A program made the position numbers and the translations under genes. Shown here piece by piece: positions 1 through 6,997 of a stretch of DNA of 64,000 nucleotides. This stretch comes from Nitrosospira briensis C-128 (lineage in GTDB: Bacteria > Pseudomonadota > Gammaproteobacteria > Burkholderiales > Nitrosomonadaceae), in the NCBI RefSeq assembly GCF_000619905.2, contig NZ_CP012371.1, positions 2,666,001 to 2,730,000 on the forward strand, in the 5' to 3' direction. The notes under the pieces were generated by a model that was not told the DNA's origin, made no database searches, and saw nothing but the letters and a program-made list of their open reading frames with translations. The first letter of the stretch is position 1. Every line of letters starts with the position of its first letter.

Positions 1-187
1 CGCCAGCAAGGATCGTGGTGAATCCCGCAAAAATGTCCTGCATTTTTTTGATCGACCCGCCCACCGAATCGAAGCTCTTGCCCATCTGCGAGGTGGCGTT
101 TTGCACCACTTTCGCAGCATTCGCCACGGCGGCATTCAGCCCGGCATCTTCCGCGCTGATACCGAGCGATACGTCTTTATCTGCCAT
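1..187 (-). CDS. phage tail tape measure protein, N-terminal fragment
   Basis: The leftmost leftward reading frame begins with ATG at 187 (MADKDVSLGISAEDAG) and runs off the window edge, so only about 62 residues are visible. The start is rich in Ala/Asn/Gln and reads as an amphipathic helix with NAAVANAAKVVQNATSQMG-type spacing, as in tape measure proteins. It lies directly after the tail assembly chaperone pair, which is the invariant position of the tape measure gene in siphophages. Function is inferred mainly from that position. Confidence 0.65.
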   Translation of the reverse strand, partial: MADKDVSLGISAEDAGLNAAVANAAKVVQNATSQMGKSFDSVGGSIKKMQDIFAGFTTILAG

Positions 188-190
188 GGA

Positions 191-430
191 TTATCCTTGT
201 GGAAACTGCTGCATCAGTTGCGCGATTTCTGCTTCGCTCATCTTTTTAGGTTTCGATTCGGGTTTGATGCCCAGGTACGCTGCAATCATGACGTGAACTG
301 GCGGGTGATCTTTCCAGTATTTGTTCAGAGCTTCCAGCCGGGGAATATCGACGTGATCCCGAACGTAGTCCCACGTCCACCCTGTGTTGGCGCAGACACG
401 TGAATACAGTTCAAACCAGTTTATTTCCCC
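191..430 (-). CDS. tail assembly chaperone, -1 frameshift extension (GT-type)
   Basis: An open frame of about 79 codons (GEINWFELYSRVCANTGWTW ... MQQFPQG, stop at 191-193) has no ATG, GTG or TTG that would give the full domain. It enters in the -1 frame relative to the preceding gene, exactly at that gene's GGG-AAA-TAA end. In siphophages such as lambda (G/GT) the tail chaperone is made this way, with the extension recruiting the tape measure protein, and the tape measure gene follows here at 187. The run GGGGAAATAA is not a canonical X-XXY-YYZ heptamer, so the exact slip site is inferred. An independent start at an internal ATG near 287 would give only a short peptide. Confidence 0.6.
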   Translation of the reverse strand, partial: GEINWFELYSRVCANTGWTWDYVRDHVDIPRLEALNKYWKDHPPVHVMIAAYLGIKPESKPKKMSEAEIAQLMQQFPQG

Positions 431-729
431 GGCAGGGCTTCCCCCGGTTCCAGCGCCTTTCGCTTGAGCCCGCCGACATCCATGATCGCTTCCATGACTT
501 CCTGCATGTCTCCGAGGTCAACCATCTCGGCTACCTTTGCCCGCGTCATCTCAGGATAGTTACGTGCCAGTGCCGAATGCAGGGCGTCGATCACGGTCCC
601 GACAGACTCGAGACTGGCGCCAACCTGAAACTTGCTGATTCGGTCTTGCATGAGCTCGATAGCGCCAAGGGAAAGCGGTGGCACGATGTAGACCGCCCCG
701 CCCAACTTCATTTTTATGCCATTGATCAT
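421..729 (-). CDS. tail assembly chaperone (gpG-like)
   Basis: This 102-residue protein (MINGIKMKLGGAVYIVPPL...) lies between the tail tube gene and the frameshift extension. Such proteins bind the tape measure protein during tail assembly. The sequence has the usual features of a phage tail assembly chaperone: a short N-terminal beta segment, then an acidic helical region ('SLESVGTVIDALHSAL', 'VAEMVDLGDMQEVMEAI'). It ends LPGK at a G/A-rich stop context where a -1 shift would fuse it to the next frame. Assignment rests on size, composition and order. Confidence 0.7.
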   Translation of the reverse strand: MINGIKMKLGGAVYIVPPLSLGAIELMQDRISKFQVGASLESVGTVIDALHSALARNYPEMTRAKVAEMVDLGDMQEVMEAIMDVGGLKRKALEPGEALPGK

Positions 730-732
730 GGT

Positions 733-1518
733 TTACTCCGACATCGAATAATCGAATATCCGACCTTGCGCATCCGCGAAACAGTCGAAGTCGATTTCCG
801 GGATTACGAAATCATCCAGTTTGGTAGCTACGGTGAGCTTTGAGGCGAGGCAAGAGTAGAACGTGTAGGTAACAGCCTTGCCTTCAAACGGCAGGAGAAT
901 GTCGGCGCGGAAGGTGGGCGCATAACCCATCGGCAAGTTTGCAACGGTGGATTTGGTTGCGGTGGTACTGGTGGCGGTATATCCATAATTGATGAATACC
1001 TTCAAGCCCAGGTCAGCCGCGGCAAACAGATAGACGCCAGCCGAAACCGTGTATTGCCCGGTTGCGGGAGTAGCTGTCACGCGCGTCATCGGCAAGCCGC
1101 CGGCAGTCACTACGCCCAGATCAGTTGCCCAGGTGCCGGTATCCGGGATCTTGATGGCCACGAGAGAATCAGCCGCGCCCGCCGTGATCGTGAATGGAGA
1201 GGCGGGAATGAGAATGCCGACTGAATCCTGCTTGATAGTCGCGATCCCTGCCGTGAGCGTTTGGCCGAAGAAAATGCTGTTCCACATAGCGCCGTTGACC
1301 TGTGCGTTTTTGACCTTGCCGGATATTTTGCCCTTGCCGCGCCCGGCCTTTACCGGAAACTGATTCTGGCCATACAGCAACTTGTTATCGAACGACATGT
1401 CGATGGAGATTTCCTGCGACAACCCGAACTGGATGGGCGAGGGGACAGCAACAGCCGCGCCAGTCGCGTCGATCAAGGGCGTGCCCCATAAGCTGCCGGC
1501 ACCGAAAATGGTTTGCAT
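733..1518 (-). CDS. major tail tube protein
   Basis: A 261-residue structural protein starting MQTIFGAGSLWGTPL, with ATG at 1518 and a GGAGCAAC ribosome site just upstream. It contains the pattern seen in tail tube proteins of this phage type: 'FGLSQEISIDMSFDNKLLYGQNQFPVKAGRGKGKISGK' near residues 30-65, a beta-rich middle and 'IPEIDFDCFADAQGRIFDYSMSE' at the C-terminus. It is placed between the tail terminator gene and the chaperones, as expected for the tube protein. No membrane segment or signal peptide is visible. Confidence 0.7.
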   Translation of the reverse strand: MQTIFGAGSLWGTPLIDATGAAVAVPSPIQFGLSQEISIDMSFDNKLLYGQNQFPVKAGRGKGKISGKVKNAQVNGAMWNSIFFGQTLTAGIATIKQDSVGILIPASPFTITAGAADSLVAIKIPDTGTWATDLGVVTAGGLPMTRVTATPATGQYTVSAGVYLFAAADLGLKVFINYGYTATSTTATKSTVANLPMGYAPTFRADILLPFEGKAVTYTFYSCLASKLTVATKLDDFVIPEIDFDCFADAQGRIFDYSMSE

Positions 1519-1530
1519 TTTGTTGCTCCT

Positions 1531-1953
1531 TTATTGGGTTAAATCAAAAACTTGAGTGGTGTATCTGATGTGATAGATAAACGTGGAGAACCCGGCCGTT
1601 TGATCCGCTTCGTGCGACTCCCACTTTGCCGGGCCCTGCAACGTTAGCGACGCCAGCCCGCCGAGGGTTGGATCGACCATGATCCGCGCATGAGCGGCAA
1701 CTATAATTGGATCGGCGAGTTGATCCGGTACGTCGCCCCGGGTGTAAACGTCGATCGCCACGGCTAGCGTGGCAATAGTTACCCCAGCAAACTGCTTCTC
1801 TGGAATATCCTCTTCCGGCCGCACTATGATTGCCGGCGATTCATCCCGCCCGATCGCTGTCACGCGTGAACGAAATACACTCGCTCCTGCCGGCGTTGTC
1901 CCTGTCAACAGGGTTACCAGTGCCGACAGAATTTGCTCACGCTTGCTTGGCAT
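1531..1953 (-). CDS. tail terminator / tail completion-like protein
   Basis: I chose the ATG at 1953 (MPSKREQILSALVTLLTG...), which gives 140 residues; the frame is open ten codons further upstream. Tail terminator proteins of siphophages start with exactly this kind of helix ('REQILSALVTLL') followed by 'VFRSRVTAIGRDESPAIIVRPEED' and a beta-sandwich. The gene sits between head-tail joining genes and the tail tube, matching a protein that caps the tail tube and binds the head. It overlaps the stop of the preceding small gene by 17 bases, suggesting translational coupling. Confidence 0.55.
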   Translation of the reverse strand: MPSKREQILSALVTLLTGTTPAGASVFRSRVTAIGRDESPAIIVRPEEDIPEKQFAGVTIATLAVAIDVYTRGDVPDQLADPIIVAAHARIMVDPTLGGLASLTLQGPAKWESHEADQTAGFSTFIYHIRYTTQVFDLTQ

Positions 1954-2104
1954 CAGCCTTTCCTGCCTTCTCCGGCGGCACAAGATCGATCCGAGATTTA
2001 TGCATTTCTGCCAGGTCAGCAGGTAACTCGATCAGCTCGCCACCTTCCAGCGTCTTGCCATCCATGAGAAAGTGTTCGCCATTCTTGATTCGGTATGTAT
2101 TCAT
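1937..2104 (-). CDS. small phage structural-module protein, 55 aa
   Basis: A short frame (MNTYRIKNGEHFLMDGKTLE ... EKAGKADAKQA) begins with ATG at 2104 and overlaps both neighbours: 4 bases with the head-tail joining gene and 17 bases with the tail terminator gene. It shares an architecture with the neighbouring 110-residue protein ('KYIVRDGFLVI...DGKIHDKTIIGGETIELDD'): a short beta hairpin followed by a charged tail ('GELIELPADLAEMHKSR'). Many tailed phages carry such small proteins of unknown role here. I cannot assign a function. Confidence 0.5.
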   Translation of the reverse strand: MNTYRIKNGEHFLMDGKTLEGGELIELPADLAEMHKSRIDLVPPEKAGKADAKQA

Positions 2105-2379
2105 TTTTGCAGCATCACCTTTGAAAAAACGCCGTCATCCTGTTTTTCCCCTACGCCTCTGGCGGTGTACTTCACGCCATCAACAGTGACGACATCATCT
2201 CGTTTGAATGAAACGACGCCGGTTGGGTAGGTGAGGGAATAGTCAGTTGAAATGGCATCGGCGCCGGAAAACGGCATGCTGTTGTCCGGCATGTCGAAGA
2301 TTGCGGAGAAGGGGACATTACCTTTCATGCACGGGACCGCGAAGTCCCCGAGGAAATCGGTAACGTCCTCCTGGAACAT
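2101..2379 (-). CDS. head-tail joining protein (gpFII-like)
   Basis: This 92-residue protein starts MFQEDVTDFLGDFAVPCMKG. The opening, and the 'GVVSFKRDDVVTVDGVKYTARGVGEKQDDGVFSKVML' region, resemble the FII-type head-tail connector fold, an all-beta protein that joins the filled head to the tail. It lies between capsid and tail genes, as gpFII does in lambda. The stop overlaps the next start (ATGA). Assignment rests on weak sequence resemblance and strong position. Confidence 0.6.
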   Translation of the reverse strand: MFQEDVTDFLGDFAVPCMKGNVPFSAIFDMPDNSMPFSGADAISTDYSLTYPTGVVSFKRDDVVTVDGVKYTARGVGEKQDDGVFSKVMLQK

Positions 2380-2382
2380 CGA

Positions 2383-2715
2383 TCAGGCCTCGGGCGCTTT
2401 GGGTTCAGCTGGAGCCGATTGCTGCGCTGGAGCTGATTGCTGCGTTGAAGCCGTCAGCGCCGCTACCAACTGCGCAACCAAATTTGCCTGACCCGACGCG
2501 GACATCGCCGTTACCTTCTTTTCCTGTTCGGCCTTGAATGCCGCGGCGCGCGCCCTTGGCTCGGCAAGCTCTAGTTTATGAAGATGAAGAGCGGCCACAT
2601 CGTCATCGAGCTCGATCGTTTCGCCGCCGATAATGGTTTTGTCGTGAATCTTGCCATCACTGCTTCTTACTTGCGTGATGACCAGGAAGCCATCGCGCAC
2701 AATATATTTCGCCAT
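2383..2715 (-). CDS. phage protein of the head-tail junction, unknown function
   Basis: A 110-residue protein (MAKYIVRDGFLVITQVRSSDG...) follows the major capsid gene. The N-terminal half is beta-rich ('GGETIELDDDVAALHLHKLELAEPRARA'), and the C-terminal third is Ala/Gln/Pro-rich with two short repeats of SAPAQQ/SAPAEPK. Small proteins with this N-terminal pattern often lie between capsid and connector genes in phages of Gram-negative hosts; no activity is established. The next gene starts four bases after its stop. Confidence 0.55.
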   Translation of the reverse strand: MAKYIVRDGFLVITQVRSSDGKIHDKTIIGGETIELDDDVAALHLHKLELAEPRARAAAFKAEQEKKVTAMSASGQANLVAQLVAALTASTQQSAPAQQSAPAEPKAPEA

Positions 2716-2789
2716 TTTTAATCCTTCAGAATTCGTGAATTGGAAACGGGCCTTTCGGCCCGCTTGTTATCGATACGGTATTGACCAGA

Positions 2790-4769
2790 TTAAGAAGTCA
2801 GGGTGTCGGAAATCACGGAGAAACTGGCCGCGTGACGCACGCCGATGTCGATAGATTGCAGTGCGCGGATCAGTACGCCGCCGGATTTGTAAACCGACGC
2901 ATCGTAAGGATTCGGAACAATCTCCAGAACCCCCCATTCGCCGATCAGCAGCTCATTCCAGGCGCCAAAGAAAACCTCGGAGCAGATGCCGGCGGCGGTG
3001 CCTTTAGTCAGATTGCCGCGCGCCTGGTTGGTGCGGGCAACGGGATAACCGTTGATCTCGCCTGGTGTTCCGGAACGCTGGCCAACCGCCGAGCCTGACC
3101 AAAGATATTGGCCGGTGGTGGATTTGAGTTTCTTGAGCGCGCCTACCGATTTTGCATTTGCCATGTACGCCAGAGACTCTTCGGGCGCATTCGCTGCCAT
3201 GACCGCCGTCTCAAGATCGATAAGTTGATCGATGGTCAAAGCCCCGCCATTGGTGCCGCCGATAACCGAACCGATGCCGGATACGTTGGCGATACCGAGA
3301 GGCTGCGCAGATGAACCGCTGCCGGACAAAGCGGCAAGATCGATGCCTAGCGCAAGCTGAGCGATCAGATCGGCCCGCACGATCATGTCGATATCGGGGG
3401 TCGACTGCATTAGCATGTTGCGGCTGATCTGGCTGAACGTGCCGATGGTTTTGAGTGTCAGGGAAATTTTGTCGAAAGTGGCTTCTGATTCCGTGGTGTT
3501 GGTGCCTTCCGATGTCCAGTAGGTTGAAGACGCACCGGTTTGACGCGGAATGTCAACATTGCCGACAAGTCCGGAGAGGACGGTGGCGCCCATTTGCATC
3601 ACGCGAGCCTTGTTGCGCAGGACTTCGATGAACGAACCCGCCAGGAGATCAGTGGCAACCAGGGCGCCGCCTGTTGCGGACGCGCCCGTCGAGTAGGCTG
3701 CACGCGCGGCAAAAGGTATGTTCGTCGGGATGAAGAAGCCGCGTTCGTTTTGAGGAACCCGGCCTAGGCGTTTGGCGATGGCGTTGGAAACCTCCAGCTC
3801 GAAACCTGCCTCTTTCCAGTTTTGGTTAAGTGAAGCATTCAAGGCGCGGATAACGGAGTACCCATCCTTTTCACGCTGGGTCATATCGGCATGCGCGCCT
3901 TGGCCGAGATCCACCGCTTGCTGGGTATTCCGTGCCTGCAAGATGTCCAGCACTGCTCCGCGCGCGACTTCAACGGTTGCACCCTTTTGGATCAAGCCAC
4001 GCTTCACTTCCGGATCGATCTTGTGCTGGTTGCAAAGACCGTCTATTTGAGCAATACGTGCCCGTTCAGCTTCGGCGCCGGTCTGACGTTCGCGATTTGC
4101 GTCAACGACTACCACGGCCGGCGCGCCGCCGGCTGAGCCGCCCGTGCCATCGCCGGCAGCGTCTTGCAATACTCTTTTACCTTTCATTGGAATTTCCTTC
4201 TTAATTTCGGCGGTCGCCGGTTTCGGTATGGATGTGATTTCCACATCCCGCTCTTCATCGCCAGCCCCACGCCCGACGCCGACAGTAGCGTCGGCGGGAA
4301 CAGTGACTAGTGAGATTTCGTACGGCTCCCAGTCGGTAGCCTTATAAATTTCTTTTTCGGTATCCTCCTCAAACTTGAATACCCGATACATGAAAGACAC
4401 GTTGCACAAGATGCCGTCATCGGCCTGCTGCATCGCCCAATCGCCGCGCTCATCTTTTCCAAAGCGAACGGTGGCGTAGCCTCGCCCGCTCCTGATCTCC
4501 ACGCTTTCAACGATCCCCAGGAGGTCATCGCGGTTGTGATTGAACAGGAGCGGCATGTTTGCCTGGCGGATGCCATCGATACGGACCGCGCCTTTTGCAT
4601 GGCTCAGGATTTCGGTTCCGTACCACATCTCTACCGGCTCTTCCGAACTGAACGACAATTCAACTGTTCGGGTCTCTTTGTTCGTCAGTGCCCGCGTACC
4701 ATCAACATTGAGGATCCGTGAGACGACACGAACTTGCGGCTTAAGTTTTGCCGGCCGTTCCTTGATCAT
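2790..4769 (-). CDS. prohead protease fused to HK97-type major capsid protein
   Basis: A 659-residue fusion. Residues ~25-175 form an S78-type prohead serine protease: 'ETRTVELSFSSEEPVEMWYG', 'MPLLFNHNRDDLLGIVESVEI' with the catalytic His in LFNHN, and 'YEISLVTVPADATVGVGR' with the active Ser in the EISLVTVPA motif. Residues ~190-310 are a charged, helical scaffold-like linker. Residues ~320-655 are the HK97 capsid fold ('GGALVATDLLAGSFIEVLRNKARVMQMGA', 'VDIPRQTGASSTYWTSEGTNTTES', 'SRNMLMQSTPDIDMIVRADL'). Fusion of protease, scaffold and coat is known in some phages; the protease would cut itself off during maturation. ATG at 4769 overlaps the portal stop by 4 bases. Confidence 0.9.
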   Translation of the reverse strand: MIKERPAKLKPQVRVVSRILNVDGTRALTNKETRTVELSFSSEEPVEMWYGTEILSHAKGAVRIDGIRQANMPLLFNHNRDDLLGIVESVEIRSGRGYATVRFGKDERGDWAMQQADDGILCNVSFMYRVFKFEEDTEKEIYKATDWEPYEISLVTVPADATVGVGRGAGDEERDVEITSIPKPATAEIKKEIPMKGKRVLQDAAGDGTGGSAGGAPAVVVVDANRERQTGAEAERARIAQIDGLCNQHKIDPEVKRGLIQKGATVEVARGAVLDILQARNTQQAVDLGQGAHADMTQREKDGYSVIRALNASLNQNWKEAGFELEVSNAIAKRLGRVPQNERGFFIPTNIPFAARAAYSTGASATGGALVATDLLAGSFIEVLRNKARVMQMGATVLSGLVGNVDIPRQTGASSTYWTSEGTNTTESEATFDKISLTLKTIGTFSQISRNMLMQSTPDIDMIVRADLIAQLALGIDLAALSGSGSSAQPLGIANVSGIGSVIGGTNGGALTIDQLIDLETAVMAANAPEESLAYMANAKSVGALKKLKSTTGQYLWSGSAVGQRSGTPGEINGYPVARTNQARGNLTKGTAAGICSEVFFGAWNELLIGEWGVLEIVPNPYDASVYKSGGVLIRALQSIDIGVRHAASFSVISDTLTS

Positions 4770-6382
4770 ATTTGCTCCAATAAAAAACCCGCCGAAGCGG
4801 GTAATTGTTTTTCTTCCTCTGCTCCATCTTTCGGAGCATCCTCGGCCGGAGGATCGACTGCGGTTGGCTGCGACTCTCCAGGTAAACTAACTTTGGCGGG
4901 ATCGGTATCGAAAGACAGGTCCAAATCAGACATCATGTCCAGCTCTTGACGCCTGGCTTTAAAAGTATCCTCGGCATCAACCCCTCCACCGGTTTGCGCC
5001 ACAACATCCGAAACCGTCATGAATCCGCTACGGACCGCTGTCTTGAAGGCATTCACTTCCTTGACCGGATCGATCCAGCCCCAGCCGCGCGGCTTGAAGC
5101 GCACTGCCTGGTACTTTTCTCTATCCTCGTAATAATCGGGAGGAATATTCAAATCCCCAGACATGACAGCCGCTTCCATCCACTCGCAATATATATTATG
5201 CATCACACCGCGGATTAGCCACCCTTGCAGGACTCGCCACAGATCCCGATCATCTAGCAGAGATAGGCGACTGCTGGAATAGTTGGATTGCGAGTAGTCG
5301 CGAGAAAGGGATTCGTAACTTACACCGATACCAGCAGCCATCTCGCGAAGCATGTAGCGCATGAAAGGCTCAAGCGCAGCATTCGGGCGGCTTGGATTGA
5401 AGCCCATAAAAGACTCACCTGGCAGCAACTGCTTGAATGTCCCAGGCTCGGCATCGATGACGCGCTGCCCATTGGCAAGATCATCCGCCGGCGCTTCGTC
5501 TGGCGTTGTAATAAACCCGACGATATTGGCAGACGCGCGCGCCGCGACAATCTCCGCCTCTGTGTAGCCGGCCATGTCGTGTATCTTTTTCAGAACAGCA
5601 TGGAACCATGGCACGCCCCGGCTTTGCGGCCAGCGGTCGATTATGAACGGATGGATGATGTCTTCCGCCGGCACGCGCAAAAACTTGGCCGGAACGAACG
5701 AAGCAAAGGTGTAGTCACCCGGGTGAACAGGGTGCAGCCAGTAAGCAATGGGCCTACCCCACTGATCCATTTCCACGCCCATGCGGATCGTGTTGCCGTT
5801 CGGCGCCTTCGCGGTTTGGAATTGATCCATCAAGCGGTCGGCCTCGATCACTTCCAGCGCGAAATGAGCTTTCCCGCCGCCGAACGGTTGCCTGATTTTA
5901 CGGATCAGCATTTCGCCGGCCTCTACCTGCTGGCCCATCAGCACACGAAGAATCTCCGTGAGCCCCAGCTTGCCAGCGACATGGCAGGTATTCGATAGAA
6001 TCCACTTTCCCCATGCGGCCTCGATCTGGGTATTGATGTCTTCTTGCAGCTTTCCTTGACTATTGACCACCTGGGCTTGCATGCCTATACCGTCGCCCAC
6101 CACGTTATTCTGTACGATGCGCACAGCGTTTTTAGCGTGGCCGTTGTCCCGCACCATCTGGCGCGACCTTGCGCGCAACGCCCTGAGACTGGTCAGTATC
6201 TCTGAATCTGCAGAGGTATTTAAAGCGGTCCAGTCAGATGTCAGCCGGGTAAATTGCGCCCCGGCGTATGAGCGTTGCGCCGGTTTGGCCGCTCGCGCTT
6301 TGGCTAGCGCCCGCTCTTTATTCCATTTCGCCAGGACCACGGATCCCTTCACAGCGACGTTCCGCTCGTCATACCAGCTCAT
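4766..6382 (-). CDS. phage portal protein, lambda gpB family
   Basis: A 538-residue portal protein that would form the dodecameric DNA channel of the head. Family signatures include 'RSRQMVRDNGHAKNAVRIVQNNVVGDGI' (~70-100), 'EAGEMLIRKIRQP', 'ALEVIEADRLMDQ', 'IIHPFIIDRWPQSRGVPWFHAVLKKIHDMAGYTEAEIVAARASAN' (~245-290) and 'GISYESLSRDYSQSNYSSSRLSLLDDRDLW'-like text near 365-395. Length is usual for the lambda-type portal family. It overlaps the connector gene upstream and the capsid gene downstream by 4 bases each, indicating a tightly coupled head operon. Confidence 0.92.
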   Translation of the reverse strand: MSWYDERNVAVKGSVVLAKWNKERALAKARAAKPAQRSYAGAQFTRLTSDWTALNTSADSEILTSLRALRARSRQMVRDNGHAKNAVRIVQNNVVGDGIGMQAQVVNSQGKLQEDINTQIEAAWGKWILSNTCHVAGKLGLTEILRVLMGQQVEAGEMLIRKIRQPFGGGKAHFALEVIEADRLMDQFQTAKAPNGNTIRMGVEMDQWGRPIAYWLHPVHPGDYTFASFVPAKFLRVPAEDIIHPFIIDRWPQSRGVPWFHAVLKKIHDMAGYTEAEIVAARASANIVGFITTPDEAPADDLANGQRVIDAEPGTFKQLLPGESFMGFNPSRPNAALEPFMRYMLREMAAGIGVSYESLSRDYSQSNYSSSRLSLLDDRDLWRVLQGWLIRGVMHNIYCEWMEAAVMSGDLNIPPDYYEDREKYQAVRFKPRGWGWIDPVKEVNAFKTAVRSGFMTVSDVVAQTGGGVDAEDTFKARRQELDMMSDLDLSFDTDPAKVSLPGESQPTAVDPPAEDAPKDGAEEEKQLPASAGFLLEQI

Positions 6383-6939
6383 CTGAACCTCGCGTATAGG
6401 TTCGATGGGTTGCCCAAGCCGTTGGCAATAGCCTTGCTGTGCTGCTCATTGCGCACGCGCAGTTTCCAGTAGCTGATAGCTGCTATGAGCTCAGCTGCCG
6501 TGTAGTATTTCGCGGAGCGCGAACCGATGGAGTATTCCCGTAACTTCTTCCCGCTCGCGTTTAGATTCGCCAGCGCGGACTCCGCATCTGCCAAGGCTTT
6601 CTCGGCCACGCTGCGCGAATCGTGCCCGACAGTTGCGAGTGACAGATCCGGCGTGATCGTAAGGGTGCCAGTCGCGGCAGTGACGCGCACACCTTCAGCC
6701 TTGACGCATGCCGCGAAAGTGTAACGTCCTGGCAGCAGGGTTCCGCTTTGCTCAAGCGTCAAGGTCGTTTTCCAACCTTGCCCATCGGTAACAGCAACAA
6801 GCGTCAAAGAGGCCGGGCCGCGCAATTCATAAATGAGCGAGTACCCGCTGCTGTCATAGCGGTTACCTCGCGCATCGGTGAATGCTCCGTCATTCCAGGA
6901 GGTTGAGTCGCCCTGCTGTAAAGCGTTAAATATATTCAT
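6379..6939 (-). CDS. head-tail connector-like protein (gpW-like C-terminus)
   Basis: This 186-residue protein has two parts. Residues 1-110 are beta-rich ('YSLIYELRGPASLTLVAVTDGQGWKTTLTLEQSGTLLPGRYTFAA'), like an Ig-type or carbohydrate-binding fold. Residues ~120-186 are helical ('EKALADAESALANLNA', 'YYTAAELIAAISYWKLRVRNEQ'), resembling the short gpW head completion protein that sits between terminase and portal in lambda. The position here is identical. The beta-rich N-terminal extension is not part of gpW and its role is unknown. Confidence 0.55.
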   Translation of the reverse strand: MNIFNALQQGDSTSWNDGAFTDARGNRYDSSGYSLIYELRGPASLTLVAVTDGQGWKTTLTLEQSGTLLPGRYTFAACVKAEGVRVTAATGTLTITPDLSLATVGHDSRSVAEKALADAESALANLNASGKKLREYSIGSRSAKYYTAAELIAAISYWKLRVRNEQHSKAIANGLGNPSNLYARFR

Positions 6940-6960
6940 TTACATTCCCGGTGTTCGACA

Positions 6961-6976
6961 GTGCAGACGTCTGCAC
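6961..6976. repeat. 16-bp perfect palindrome, copy 1 of 3
   Basis: GTGCAGACGTCTGCAC is its own reverse complement. It lies between the terminase large subunit stop and the connector gene start. Two identical copies occur at 19624 and 22669 and none in the non-prophage part of the window. It may be a binding site for the prophage ParB-like protein; that is inference. Confidence 0.8.
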
Positions 6977-6997
6977 CGATATCGCCCTGCTGTTCGT

